Shown here piece after piece: positions 7,219 through 15,396 of a stretch of 19,244 nt of DNA. A program made the position numbers and the translations under genes. The DNA comes from an uncultured Erythrobacter sp. (lineage in GTDB: Bacteria; Pseudomonadota; Alphaproteobacteria; Sphingomonadales; Sphingomonadaceae): NCBI GenBank assembly GCA_947258465.1, contig CAMYIQ010000290.1, forward strand, positions 1 through 19,244, given 5' to 3'. Each line of letters begins with the position of its first letter. Position 1 is the first letter of the stretch. The notes beneath the pieces were generated by a model. It saw only the letters and a list, made by a program, of their open reading frames with translations. It was not told the origin of the DNA and did no database searches.

Positions 7219-8757
7219 TCAGACGTAAAGCGCGTCGTCGGAAGGTGTTTGCACGGAGGGGGTGCGCGGGCCGGGAGTAGGTTCGCCATGCCGATCGCGC
7301 GGATCCGAATTTGCCGATCGCTGGTCGTCGCCATTGCTCTGGCCCGGACCCGAGCCGGTGTGGCCTGCCGTGCCTCCGCGATCCGATCCGGTGGCCGCCG
7401 ACTGGTTCTGAGCCGTATTCGCCTGTATGGCCGGATCCTGCTGGCGGTTTGTCGTGCGATCGTTCGCAATCGCGGCGGTTAGGGCACGCTGCGCCTCGCT
7501 GCTCTCTGCCGCGATTTCGACGTTCATACCGTTTGCCGATTGGTCGAAGGTCACCGTCAGCGCGCCGAACTCACGGTGCGCCACGGCGATAGCGGCGGGT
7601 TTCGCGAGGTCCACCTGACGGGCAGCCATAATGTGTTCGACCACGCGTTCGACATCGGCGAACGGGTCGCTGACGACCGGGCGCGGGGCGACCGTCATCG
7701 GGCGCAGCGCAGATGAAGTATCCTCGATCGTCGAAACGAATGGCTGCGGCATGGCTTTCGCCGTGTCGACAGTCGGGCTGGCTCGCGGTGCGAGCACGGG
7801 CTTGTCGGCTGACGGCTTGTCGTCTTGTGCGTTGCGCGCGGTTTCGAACCTGCTCGTCTCAACCTTTTTGGTACGGGCTGGCTGATCCGCAGGCGCTGCG
7901 GGCCGCATGCCCGGGGAGCCGGACTCAGCTTGCGCAGTTCGTGAGTTAACGCGCTTCGTGACGAGTTCAGGGCCGCCCGGCAGGGCGGGCTTGGCGCCCC
8001 GGTTTGTCTCGCCCGGCGGCAAGGCACCAATCGCTGCACCATCACGCACGCTCGCCAGCGAGCTTTTGGGGTGTGCGCCCGCGTCCGCCGACGGAGTGGC
8101 CGTCGCGGTGCCGGCAGTCGGCAGATCGATACGAGCAATTCCGCTTTGCAGAGAAGCGCCGATGCCCGCACCACCTATCTCGCGCGGGGTTGTGGCTGCC
8201 GCAATGCTGACGGTAAGCCCGTTGGCCCGAGCTTCGCCCGCAGGCGTGGCTTCGGTAGCAGCAGAGCTTTGCCCGCGCGCGGTCGGTCCCGCCCGTCCCT
8301 GCTCCGCGCGCGCCTTGTCCGCAGAAGCGGAGGGCAGCGAACCAAAGGGCTCGGCAGTATGGCCAATCGCCGATTTCACCGTACCGATGCCGGCGGCTTC
8401 ATCGAGCGGTACCGGTCCGGTGGCGAGCATGGGGGGAGCCAGGGGAAGCATGGACGCCGGAGCGCCTTGAGTCGCATCAGCGCCCTCGTCTTCCGGCACG
8501 GCCTGATGGTCATCCTGCAAACCGACCGGCAAACTTTTGCCGGTCGGCAAATTGCCGGTATGCCGCCCCGCCATGTCAGCTTCACCCTTACGCCCGGCGA
8601 TTTTCCCCCGGGGGGGCATCATTTCGAGATCGTTCACCAAATCGGCAAAGCCGTCACCCCCTGCGGAACCTACGTTTTTCCGCCCTCTCCCACCTTCGAG
8701 GCCAGGGGTCGGAGTTTGCGCGTCGGAAGCATTCGGCAGGGCAAGTGAGAGGTTCAT
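7219..8757 (-). CDS. fliK: Flagellar hook-length control protein FliK
   Basis: FliK is secreted intermittently during hook growth and triggers the FlhB substrate switch at the right hook length. From the ATG at 8757 the protein has 512 residues. It has a long low-complexity middle rich in Ala, Pro, Gly, Ser and Thr (about residues 20-370), as expected for the extended molecular ruler. A compact C-terminal hook-length domain (about 385-445) contains EFGALTVTFDQSANGMNVEI. The tail is Gly/Gln/Asn-rich and ends DDALYV. An ATG at 8775 and a TTG at 8805 are also in frame. I favour 8757 because the sigma-54-like site at 8789-8804 would start transcription close to 8778, leaving only 8757 with a leader and an AGCGGA site. 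Confidence 0.88.
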   Translation of the reverse strand: MNLSLALPNASDAQTPTPGLEGGRGRKNVGSAGGDGFADLVNDLEMMPPRGKIAGRKGEADMAGRHTGNLPTGKSLPVGLQDDHQAVPEDEGADATQGAPASMLPLAPPMLATGPVPLDEAAGIGTVKSAIGHTAEPFGSLPSASADKARAEQGRAGPTARGQSSAATEATPAGEARANGLTVSIAAATTPREIGGAGIGASLQSGIARIDLPTAGTATATPSADAGAHPKSSLASVRDGAAIGALPPGETNRGAKPALPGGPELVTKRVNSRTAQAESGSPGMRPAAPADQPARTKKVETSRFETARNAQDDKPSADKPVLAPRASPTVDTAKAMPQPFVSTIEDTSSALRPMTVAPRPVVSDPFADVERVVEHIMAARQVDLAKPAAIAVAHREFGALTVTFDQSANGMNVEIAAESSEAQRALTAAIANDRTTNRQQDPAIQANTAQNQSAATGSDRGGTAGHTGSGPGQSNGDDQRSANSDPRDRHGEPTPGPRTPSVQTPSDDALYV

Positions 8758-8788
8758 TGAGTGTCCGCTTGTCATTTGCAGACTCTCT

Positions 8789-8804
8789 ATCAAGAAGCGT
8801 GCCA
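8789..8804 (-). promoter_or_regulatory. Candidate sigma-54 promoter upstream of fliK
   Basis: On the minus strand this reads TGGCACGCTTCTTGAT, against the consensus TGGCACG-N4-TTGCA/T. The whole -24 block matches and so does TTG of the -12 block; the single key deviation is A in place of the usual C at -12. Spacing is exact. It lies in the 60-base gap between the fliJ stop and the chosen fliK start and would initiate near 8778. A sigma-54 activator gene is in the same operon. Confidence 0.5.
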
Positions 8805-8817
8805 AACTTAGGGTGGA

Positions 8818-9204
8818 TCAGCCCTTCTCCAGCCCGGCAACGATCGTGCGCACCAGATCCCGGGTGCTTTCTTCCGCCTTGCGCAGTCGCATGTCGGACT
8901 GGGCCAGCACTTCGCGCCTGGCCTGTGACTGGGCATCGGCTTCTTCGGCCTGCTTTGCGCTCAGTTCGGTGAGTTTTTGCAACTGGTCGCGCATGGCCTT
9001 GCCGCTGCGCAAATCGGCGCCGACCATATCGCCTTCCCGATGGGCGTAATGCGCCGCCAGACTGCGCGTGCGTTCGGCCACACCGAGCAACCGGGTCCGC
9101 GTCGCCTCGGCCTCGTTCGCTGCGAGCGCCGATTGCATGCGCTCGACCGTGCGTATCCGCTGGATGAGCTGTGCCCGCTTAAGTTTGCGACGTTCAGGCG
9201 TCAC
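8818..9204 (-). CDS. fliJ: Flagellar export protein FliJ
   Basis: FliJ is a small cytoplasmic coiled-coil protein that sits in the centre of the FliI hexamer and links the ATPase to the export gate. From the GTG at 9204 it has 128 residues and is almost wholly alpha-helical and charged (MTPERRKLKRAQLIQRIRTV at the start, then long Ala/Glu/Arg/Gln heptads), as expected for FliJ. An in-frame TTG at 9213 would add three residues. Neither start has a good Shine-Dalgarno, and both overlap the fliI stop, so translation is probably coupled. The sequence itself is not diagnostic; position after fliI and the coiled-coil character carry the call. Confidence 0.85.
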   Translation of the reverse strand: MTPERRKLKRAQLIQRIRTVERMQSALAANEAEATRTRLLGVAERTRSLAAHYAHREGDMVGADLRSGKAMRDQLQKLTELSAKQAEEADAQSQARREVLAQSDMRLRKAEESTRDLVRTIVAGLEKG

Positions 9205-10525
9205 TGCCGACAAGCTCGGTCATCTGGGCAAAGGCAGTGGCCAGATCGACGCTCTCGCTGAACCCTTGCGAAAGAAACTGGCACATTCGCGGATGCAGGG
9301 CGATCGCTTCGTCGAGCAGCGGATCGGCACCTTGCCGATATGCCCCCATCATGACGAGGTCGCGATTGGCCTCATAGGTCGAACTCAAGGCCCGAAAACG
9401 CCGAGCGGCGACCGCATGTTCGGGAGAAACGATATCGTTCATCACACGGCTGAGGGACGCGCCCACATCGACCGCCGGATACTGGCCCCGCTGCGCGATC
9501 TCGCGCGAAAGCACGATGTGCCCGTCGAGAATGGCGCGCGCGGTATCCACAACGGGGTCGTTCTGGTCGTCGCCATCGGCAAGTACGGTATAGACCCCAG
9601 TGATTGCGCCGCCGGATTCTTCGGAATTGCCTGCCCTTTCGATCAGTTTGGTGATCGTCGCGAGGGCGGAGGGTGGATAACCGCGCGCCGCGCCCGGTTC
9701 CCCCAGCAGAATGCCGATTTCGCGCGCGGCGTGGGCCACGCGGGTCAAGCTGTCGAGAATGAGCAGGACGCGTTTGCCTTGCGACCGCAGATGTTCGGCA
9801 ATCGAGGTTGCCAGCATCGCGCCGCGCAGGCGCAGATTGGCCGCATAGTCGGCAGGCACGGCAACGATCGCGGTCTGTGCAGCGCGTTCGCCCGCCATAT
9901 GACGGGTCACGAAATCGGAGACTTCCCGGGCACGTTCGCCGATCAGGCCGACGACAATCGCATCCGCCTGCGCGCCGTCGACAATCATGTCCATCAGTAC
10001 CGATTTGCCGACCCCCGAACCCGCCATGATGCCGATGCGCTGGCCGATGCCGAACGTCGTCAGGGCATTGAGCGAGCGAATGCCGCTGTCGAACACTTGC
10101 GTTACGCGCGAGCGGTCGAGCGCCCCCACGCGGTAACCCCCGGCAGGCCAGTTGGTGGTGGCCATGACCGGGCCGCCACCATCGATCGGTTCTCCCGATC
10201 CGTCGACCGCGCGCCCGAGATATTCCGTCCCGACGCTGAGCATGCCGGGCCGTCCCTCGGGCCGGACGATGGCGCCCGGCCGCAGCAGAACCGTATCGCC
10301 CATCATCATCATCATCGTATGGCCGTTGCGAAAACCGATGGTCTCTGCGCGGTGTTTGGTGGATGCGCCTTGGGCGATGGTGCAGATCGATCCGATCGGC
10401 ACGCCGAGGCCGGACACCTCGATCAAGCCGCCATCGCACGCCACCACCCGGCCGAACCGGCGCGGAGCCAGATCGAGCGATGCCGTTTCGATGGCAGCGA
10501 ACGTGGTGTCGATCAGGGCTTGCAT
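9194..10525 (-). CDS. fliI: Flagellum-specific ATP synthase-like ATPase FliI
   Basis: FliI is the hexameric ATPase of the export apparatus, related to F1-beta. It unfolds and delivers substrates with FliH and FliJ. From the ATG at 10525 it has 443 residues, the usual length. The Walker A motif is GSGVGKS at residues 169-175 and the following catalytic region includes GLIGERAREV (193-202). Walker B is VLLILDSLTR near 253-262, and the EPGAARGYPPS segment is present. The N-terminal beta-barrel contains an unusual run of five methionines (71-75) in RNGHTMMMMMGD, where relatives have mixed hydrophobic residues. The start overlaps the end of fliH by 13 bases; an upstream in-frame ATG at 10558 lies deeper inside fliH and is less likely. 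Confidence 0.96.
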   Translation of the reverse strand: MQALIDTTFAAIETASLDLAPRRFGRVVACDGGLIEVSGLGVPIGSICTIAQGASTKHRAETIGFRNGHTMMMMMGDTVLLRPGAIVRPEGRPGMLSVGTEYLGRAVDGSGEPIDGGGPVMATTNWPAGGYRVGALDRSRVTQVFDSGIRSLNALTTFGIGQRIGIMAGSGVGKSVLMDMIVDGAQADAIVVGLIGERAREVSDFVTRHMAGERAAQTAIVAVPADYAANLRLRGAMLATSIAEHLRSQGKRVLLILDSLTRVAHAAREIGILLGEPGAARGYPPSALATITKLIERAGNSEESGGAITGVYTVLADGDDQNDPVVDTARAILDGHIVLSREIAQRGQYPAVDVGASLSRVMNDIVSPEHAVAARRFRALSSTYEANRDLVMMGAYRQGADPLLDEAIALHPRMCQFLSQGFSESVDLATAFAQMTELVGSDA

Positions 10526-11094
10526 GTATCGAAGATTTCGGCGAGCGCGCGCCGCCATTGTTGCGGGCCGTCCTCCACCCCGCCATCGTCCGTCTCGACA
10601 CGCAGACCGCCGCGTTCGACGCTACCGTCGGGCACGAGTTCGAGGTCCTGCGACAGATTGTCGCGGACGAGCTCCAAATCGTCGGGATGAATATGGACGA
10701 TGCGCTGGTCCTGCTTGCGCTGAAGCATGGCGGCCGCCGCTTCCACACGCCGGGCAAGCCCTTCCGCGTCGAGTGCGAGCGGCAGGACCGCTTCTTCGCA
10801 TAACGCCCGGACAGTGGCGAGCATCCGGTCTCGCAACGCGCGGCCGCTGTCGGCATCGAACCGGGCAAAGGCGAGTTCGATGGCCGATCTCTCCGCCCGT
10901 TCAGCCTTGAGTTGAGCCTCGAAATCGGCGCGCGCGGAAACCTGCCCGTCCTCATAGCCGGCGCGATAGGCCTTTTCGGCCGCATCCTCAGCCTCGACCG
11001 GCGTCGGCAGATCTTCGACTACCGGCGTGGTATAGCGACCATTGCGCGCGAAACTCCCGCGCTTGCCGAGCGCGGCATAGGCAATCCTAGACAT
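10513..11094 (-). CDS. fliH: Flagellar assembly protein FliH (FliI regulator)
   Basis: FliH dimerises, binds FliI and tethers it to FliN at the C-ring base. The 193-residue protein starts MSRIAYAALGKRGSF at the ATG at 11094, overlapping the fliG end by eight bases. It contains EKAYRAGYEDGQVSARADFE, the Ala/Gly-x3-Gly-type repeat helix typical of FliH, then a coiled-coil. The C-terminal domain has IVHIHPDDLELVRDNL followed by GGLRVETDDGGVEDGPQQWR; such V-x-P-x-D and GG-x-x-E patterns are shared with the ATP synthase delta/b-like domain. An upstream ATG at 11136 in the same frame would extend into fliG and is rejected. Confidence 0.9.
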   Translation of the reverse strand: MSRIAYAALGKRGSFARNGRYTTPVVEDLPTPVEAEDAAEKAYRAGYEDGQVSARADFEAQLKAERAERSAIELAFARFDADSGRALRDRMLATVRALCEEAVLPLALDAEGLARRVEAAAAMLQRKQDQRIVHIHPDDLELVRDNLSQDLELVPDGSVERGGLRVETDDGGVEDGPQQWRRALAEIFDTCKP

Positions 11095-12106
11095 AATCTT
11101 CGTCACCCTCGCCCAGCACCAGCTCGCCTTCGGCAATCAGGCGTTTCGCAATTGCCACGATTTCCTTCTGCGCCGTCTCTACATCGGCCTTCTTGACGCG
11201 GCCCCGCATTTCGAGTTCGTCGCGAAGACCATCGGCTGCGCGTGAAGACATCGCTCCATAGAACTGCTCCCGCTGTTCTTCTTCCAGGCCTTTCAGCGCC
11301 AGAATCAGTGTGTCGTTTTCGACTTCGCGCAGAAGCACGCCGGTCATCTTCATGTCGAGCGCGAACAGATGTTCGAACTTGAACATCTCATTTTCGAGTT
11401 CCTTGGCGAGCTTCTTGTCGATCTTGCCGATCGTCGGCAGGACTCGTTTTTCGAGGCTGCGATGGGACTGGTTGATGATTTCCGCCGCATGTCGGATCCC
11501 ACCCATGGTGAGCGGGATCGTCCCGTGAAGCTTCTCGATCTTCGAATTCAGCGTTTCCTCGAGAATTTCGATTGCCTGACGCGATACCGGCCCCAGGCGA
11601 GCCACCCGATGCAGCACGGACGTATGCATATCTTCGGGCAGCGCGGCCAGGGCGGCAGCAGCGACATCGGTATCGAGTTGCAGCAACAGCACCGCGATTG
11701 CCTGCGGATGTTCGTCGGCGAGGATCTCCCCGATGATCTTGGGGTCCAGCCAACGCAGAAGCCCCAGTGCGGGCAGGCTTTCCTCCTCCCCCTCGGGGGC
11801 GACCTGGCGCATGAGATTGTCGGTTTTGACTTCGCCCACGGCGTCGTTGAGCAGTCGGCGGACATTGTCGACCCGTCCATGCTCGGAGATGCCTCCGCTC
11901 TCGGTCGAGTGCGAAAAGCCCGCAATGGCATCCGCGATCGCCTGAGGTTCCACCTCGCCTATGGCGCACATCGTGCCGGCAAGCTGGCGCAATTCGTCGG
12001 GCGTGAGCTGGCCAAGGATTTTCGATGCGTCCTCTTCGGCGAGCAGCATAACCATAATGGCAGCCTTGTCGGTGCCGCCCAAGAGCTGGGGCGTCTGCGC
12101 GGTCAT
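11087..12106 (-). CDS. fliG: Flagellar motor switch protein FliG
   Basis: FliG is the upper C-ring protein on which the stators exert torque. The 339-residue protein has the N-terminal FliF-binding domain (TDKAAIMVMLLAEEDASKIL). The middle-domain motif ADEHPQAIAVLLLQL (EHPQ) contacts FliM. The linker and C-terminal domain follow, with ENEMFKFEHLFALD (the MFxF hinge) and charged torque-helix residues. These are all diagnostic. Its ATG at 12106 overlaps the fliF stop as ATGA, and the last codons overlap the fliH start. The acidic tail GEGDEDYV is present. Confidence 0.97.
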   Translation of the reverse strand: MTAQTPQLLGGTDKAAIMVMLLAEEDASKILGQLTPDELRQLAGTMCAIGEVEPQAIADAIAGFSHSTESGGISEHGRVDNVRRLLNDAVGEVKTDNLMRQVAPEGEEESLPALGLLRWLDPKIIGEILADEHPQAIAVLLLQLDTDVAAAALAALPEDMHTSVLHRVARLGPVSRQAIEILEETLNSKIEKLHGTIPLTMGGIRHAAEIINQSHRSLEKRVLPTIGKIDKKLAKELENEMFKFEHLFALDMKMTGVLLREVENDTLILALKGLEEEQREQFYGAMSSRAADGLRDELEMRGRVKKADVETAQKEIVAIAKRLIAEGELVLGEGDEDYV

Positions 12107-13713
12107 GCCGAAGCTCCCTGGTGCATATCTTCGGCCAGCAACCGGCGCAGCGCCAACACGGCATCATCGGGATTTTCGCGGGCGATGCGCTGGGCAAGCT
12201 CGATCTGGCCATCGAGCGCTTGCCGATCAAAGGATGTATCCGTACCCCTCGCCGCCGCGTTCGACACCGGGACGAGGTCCCGCCCTTGCGCGTCATCCTT
12301 CGCAGGGCGCCGCAAGGCGTTGATCGCAGGGCGTACGGCAAGCAGCAGCACGAGCAAGACGGCGAGAATGGCGACGCCGTTGCGGACGGCCATGCCGAAC
12401 CAACTCGTCTCATAGAACGGAATTTCCTCGGCTTCGACTTTCTCGAAAGCACGCATGACCACGGTCACCGTGTCGCCGCGATCTTCGCGTGCACCGACCG
12501 CTGCCGAAACCAGTTCCTTCACTTTGTTGATGTCGGCCGCGCTCGCCTTTTCGAGGGCTGCCTGGTCGATGGCCACTGCCACCGAAAGGTATTTGATCGA
12601 TCCAGGCGACAGGTTGGAGACCGAAACTTCGCGGTCGAGTTCGTAAACCCGCGTGGCGCTGCTTTCGCCTACGCCGCCTGCAGCGGTCGCCTGCGTATCC
12701 TCGGGAGGCCCCTCTCGGGCCACTCCATCCGCTGGCGGCGTATTGGCAAGCACGCCGGGAATCCCCCCCGCCTGCTTTGTCCCGCTCTGCGATTGCTGCG
12801 TCGTTTCGCGGCGGACCGTACCATCCTTGTCGTAACTCTCCCGCGCCGATGTGACCTCGTTCATGTCGAGTTCGATCTGCACCTGCGAGGAAAAGGCATT
12901 GCTGCCGAACATCGGCGCGAGCAACTGATCGAGCTGCGCGTTGAGCTTGGCCTCCATCTGGGCCTGCAAATCGATCCGGCCACTGTTGGAATCGCGCGCC
13001 TGGCTGAGCAGTTTGCCGTGCTGATCGACGACCTTCACGGCATCGATCGCAAGGCCGGGGACCGAAGCGGCCACCAGGTTGGCAATCGCGGTGACCTGTC
13101 CATCGGAGAGCTGGCGACCACGGGCCATGCGGACCATTATCGATGCGGAAGGTGCGACGTCTTCCCGCACAAAGACGGATCGTTCGGCCTTGGCGATATG
13201 GACGCGGACCGCTTCCACGCCGTCGATCTCCATAATCGTCAGCGTGAGTTCGCGCTCCTGCGCGGCGCGCAGCCGGTCGCCTTCGAGCGTGCGGCTGGCA
13301 CCCATCGGCAGGTTCTCAATCAATTCCGTACCGCTTTCCGGCGCGGCGAGCGAGCCGTCCGAAGCGACGAGCATACGCGCGCGATAGACATCGTCCTCGC
13401 CGACGGTCAGCGCCCCGGTATTGTTGTCGATCGTATAGTCGATCCCCGCCTGATCCAGTGTCGCCACCACACTTGCGCGTTCGGCATCGCCGAGCGAGGA
13501 GTAGAGCGTACGCTGCGGTGCGGGGGACAACGTCGCCCAAGTCAGCGCCATCAGGCCGAGCCCGGCCGTTCCGGCAAACCAGGGCAGCACTTTTCTAGCC
13601 GCCGGCTGCGCGGTAAAGGCACGCAGACGCTCGCCGAACGAACCCGTCCCGTTTGTGAGCGGCGAAAGCAATCCGCCACCTCCGGGGCTATCGGCAGGAA
13701 CCAGACCGTTCAT
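12103..13713 (-). CDS. fliF: Flagellar MS-ring protein FliF
   Basis: FliF builds the membrane MS ring that nucleates the basal body and houses the export gate. The 536-residue protein has a first membrane helix at about 41-62 (VLPWFAGTAGLGLMALTWAT). Next come the secretin-like ring-building domains: LYSSLGDAERASVVATLDQA is the standard FliF opening, then ELTLTIMEIDGVEAVRVHIA and SIMVRMARGRQLSDGQVTAI. A second membrane helix lies at about 444-468, followed by a C-terminal cytoplasmic tail for FliG binding that ends in the ARENPDDAVLALRRLL segment. The ATG at 13713 is three bases after the fliE stop. Length and layout are typical. Confidence 0.97.
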   Translation of the reverse strand: MNGLVPADSPGGGGLLSPLTNGTGSFGERLRAFTAQPAARKVLPWFAGTAGLGLMALTWATLSPAPQRTLYSSLGDAERASVVATLDQAGIDYTIDNNTGALTVGEDDVYRARMLVASDGSLAAPESGTELIENLPMGASRTLEGDRLRAAQERELTLTIMEIDGVEAVRVHIAKAERSVFVREDVAPSASIMVRMARGRQLSDGQVTAIANLVAASVPGLAIDAVKVVDQHGKLLSQARDSNSGRIDLQAQMEAKLNAQLDQLLAPMFGSNAFSSQVQIELDMNEVTSARESYDKDGTVRRETTQQSQSGTKQAGGIPGVLANTPPADGVAREGPPEDTQATAAGGVGESSATRVYELDREVSVSNLSPGSIKYLSVAVAIDQAALEKASAADINKVKELVSAAVGAREDRGDTVTVVMRAFEKVEAEEIPFYETSWFGMAVRNGVAILAVLLVLLLAVRPAINALRRPAKDDAQGRDLVPVSNAAARGTDTSFDRQALDGQIELAQRIARENPDDAVLALRRLLAEDMHQGASA

Positions 13714-13716
13714 GGA

Positions 13717-14079
13717 TTAAATCCCCATCCGCATGGTTTCCTGATACGCAGCAAGCAGCTTGTTGCGGACCTGGAGAGTTGCTTCGAAGGCGACTCCGGC
13801 TTCCTGCCGAGCGAGCATCACCTTCGCGATATCGGTTTCCTCGCCGCGTTCGTATGCGGCGGTCATTCGTCCCGATTCAGCCTGGACGGCATTGACGTTG
13901 TCCAGCGCGCTGCGCAGCGAGTCGCCGAAACTGGGGGTCGACGACGCTGCTTCGGTCGGAGCCTCTGTCTTGGGCTGGTGAACGTCTTGCAGGACTTTCG
14001 AGCGCTCGATGATCTGCTGACGCAAGGCGATGATCTGATCGATCGAACCGCCTCCGCCCACTGAGCCTACGGGGTTCAT
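13717..14079 (-). CDS. fliE: Flagellar hook-basal body complex protein FliE
   Basis: FliE is the adaptor between the MS ring and the proximal rod and one of the first substrates exported. The 120-residue protein has the characteristic C-terminal half: SFGDSLRSALDNVNAVQAES, then DIAKVMLARQEAGVAFEATL and QVRNKLLAAYQETMRMGI, the family's closing motif. The N-terminal half is low in conservation, as usual. The ATG at 14079 overlaps the activator gene stop as ATGA, which couples this structural operon to its putative regulator. Confidence 0.96.
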   Translation of the reverse strand: MNPVGSVGGGGSIDQIIALRQQIIERSKVLQDVHQPKTEAPTEAASSTPSFGDSLRSALDNVNAVQAESGRMTAAYERGEETDIAKVMLARQEAGVAFEATLQVRNKLLAAYQETMRMGI

Positions 14080-15329
14080 CGGCCTGCTCCCACTGCAATA
14101 CCGGCTTCACGGAAGGAGGCCAGACGGTAGCGTAGCGTGCGTTCGCTGATCCCCAGCGCCCGCGCCGCATTGGCGCGGTGCCCACCGACCTTGTCGAGCG
14201 CTTCCATGATTGCCCGGGCCTCCGATATCTGAACGATCTTCGAAAGCTTGGCGGGTTCTACGGTTTCGGCAACAGGTTCGGACTGCGCGGGCTTTTCGAC
14301 TGCCTTGGCCGTCATGTCGAATACGATATGCTCGATTTCGATAACGTCCTTGCCCTGCGAAAGCAGCAAGGCGCGGCGCATGACGTTTTCCAGTTCGCGT
14401 ACATTGCCGGGCCAGGCATAATGGGTCAGCGCGGCGATGGCGGCATCGCTGATCCACGGCATGCGTTCACCCTTGGCGACGTGACGCAGCATCATGGCGA
14501 AGGCGAGCGGCGCAATATCGGCGCGGCGCTCGCGCAGCGGCAGCATTTCGATGGGAAAGACGTTGAGGCGATAATAGAGGTCGGCTCGGAACCGCCCCTC
14601 CTCGACTTCGTGCGGAAGGTCGCGGTTGGCGCAGGCGATGATGCGCACGTCGACCTTGACCGGCCGGGTGGCGCCGATCGGAACCACCTCGCCTTCCTGC
14701 AGGGCGCGCAGCAGTTTCGCCTGGAGCGGTAGCGGCATTTCCGCGATCTCGTCGAGAAGCAGCGTACCGCCATCGGCAGCGCGGAAGAAACCCTCACCCG
14801 CTGCGTTGGCGCCGGTGAACGATCCCTTTTCATGGCCGAACAGCATCGCTTCGAGCATGGTTTCCGGGATCGCCGCGCAATTAACCGCGATGAACGGCTG
14901 GTCCGCACGCTGGCTGCGGCGATGGATAAAGTTCGAAAGGACTTCCTTGCCGGTGCCGGTAGGACCGTTGATGAGCACAGGAATATCCGTGCGGGCCAGA
15001 CGGTCGGCCAGAGCAATGACCGATAGCGAGGCAGGATCCGCTGCCACGGGCCCCTGCCCGGCATAGGTCATCGCCACCAACGCGGCGATGCTGCTTTCGG
15101 CAATCGGATCGTTGTAAGTCAGCGTGCCTCCGGCGCCTGCAAGCGCGATGGAGGGCTTGTCGCCCCGCGCCAGCGTGATGCTGCGCGCATCGCGGCTGGA
15201 GGACAGATCGCTCTCGTCTGCAAACGTCACCGGTCGTTCCATGAACAGCGACGACGCGATTCCCGCCATCCGGGCCTCGATCGTCCCGTGTGCCCGCGAA
15301 AAATTCGTTGTCTTCGTAATCCCGTCCAT
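14076..15329 (-). CDS. flbD: Sigma-54-dependent flagellar transcriptional activator, FlbD-like
   Basis: This protein activates sigma-54 RNA polymerase by ATP-driven remodelling. From the ATG at 15329 (GGGGG just upstream) it has 417 residues; a TTG at 15341 is also in frame. The N-terminal ~100 residues do not look like a full receiver domain, though ITLARGDKPSIALAG might be a remnant. The AAA+ core has Walker A GPTGTGKE (122-129), the sigma-54 contact loop GSFTGA (169-174; Ser replaces the usual Ala), Walker B GGTLLLDE (187-194) and an arginine-finger region RADLYYRLNVFPIEM. A Fis-type helix-turn-helix closes the protein (GGHRANAARALGISERTLRY, about 383-402). Its place at the head of fliE-fliS, divergent from flagellin, suits a flagellar class regulator. 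The gene symbol is by analogy with Caulobacter. Confidence 0.85.
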   Translation of the reverse strand: MDGITKTTNFSRAHGTIEARMAGIASSLFMERPVTFADESDLSSSRDARSITLARGDKPSIALAGAGGTLTYNDPIAESSIAALVAMTYAGQGPVAADPASLSVIALADRLARTDIPVLINGPTGTGKEVLSNFIHRRSQRADQPFIAVNCAAIPETMLEAMLFGHEKGSFTGANAAGEGFFRAADGGTLLLDEIAEMPLPLQAKLLRALQEGEVVPIGATRPVKVDVRIIACANRDLPHEVEEGRFRADLYYRLNVFPIEMLPLRERRADIAPLAFAMMLRHVAKGERMPWISDAAIAALTHYAWPGNVRELENVMRRALLLSQGKDVIEIEHIVFDMTAKAVEKPAQSEPVAETVEPAKLSKIVQISEARAIMEALDKVGGHRANAARALGISERTLRYRLASFREAGIAVGAGR

Positions 15330-15371
15330 CAGTGCCCCCAAATGGCAATCCTTATCGACGAACCGGGAAAT

Positions 15372-15387
15372 GGCAGGCCCACGTCCA
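15372..15387 (-). promoter_or_regulatory. Weak sigma-54-like element upstream of the activator gene
   Basis: The minus strand reads TGGACGTGGGCCTGCC. The invariant GG and GC pairs have the exact sigma-54 spacing, but several other positions differ from TGGCACG-N4-TTGC. It would start transcription near 15360, about 30 bases before the activator ATG, so autoregulation is possible. A palindrome overlaps its -24 end. Confidence 0.3.
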
Positions 15388-15396
15388 AAATTTGGA
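15384..15396. promoter_or_regulatory. Palindrome TCCAAA-A-TTTGGA in the fliC/activator intergenic region
   Basis: A perfect 6+6 inverted repeat with one central base, in the middle of the divergent regulatory region. It overlaps the -24 part of the weak sigma-54-like element and lies about 155 bases before fliC. AT-rich symmetry in a GC-rich background suggests a protein-binding site. No protein can be assigned from sequence alone. Confidence 0.4.

Noticed and set aside
9068..10690. Long plus-strand open frame opposite fliI
   Set aside because: Antisense shadow of fliI; low-complexity Arg/His content and no recognisable motif.
12121..14064. Long plus-strand open frame opposite fliF and fliE
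   Set aside because: It is a mirror of the real minus-strand genes in GC-rich DNA, with Arg/His/Gly-rich composition and no domain.
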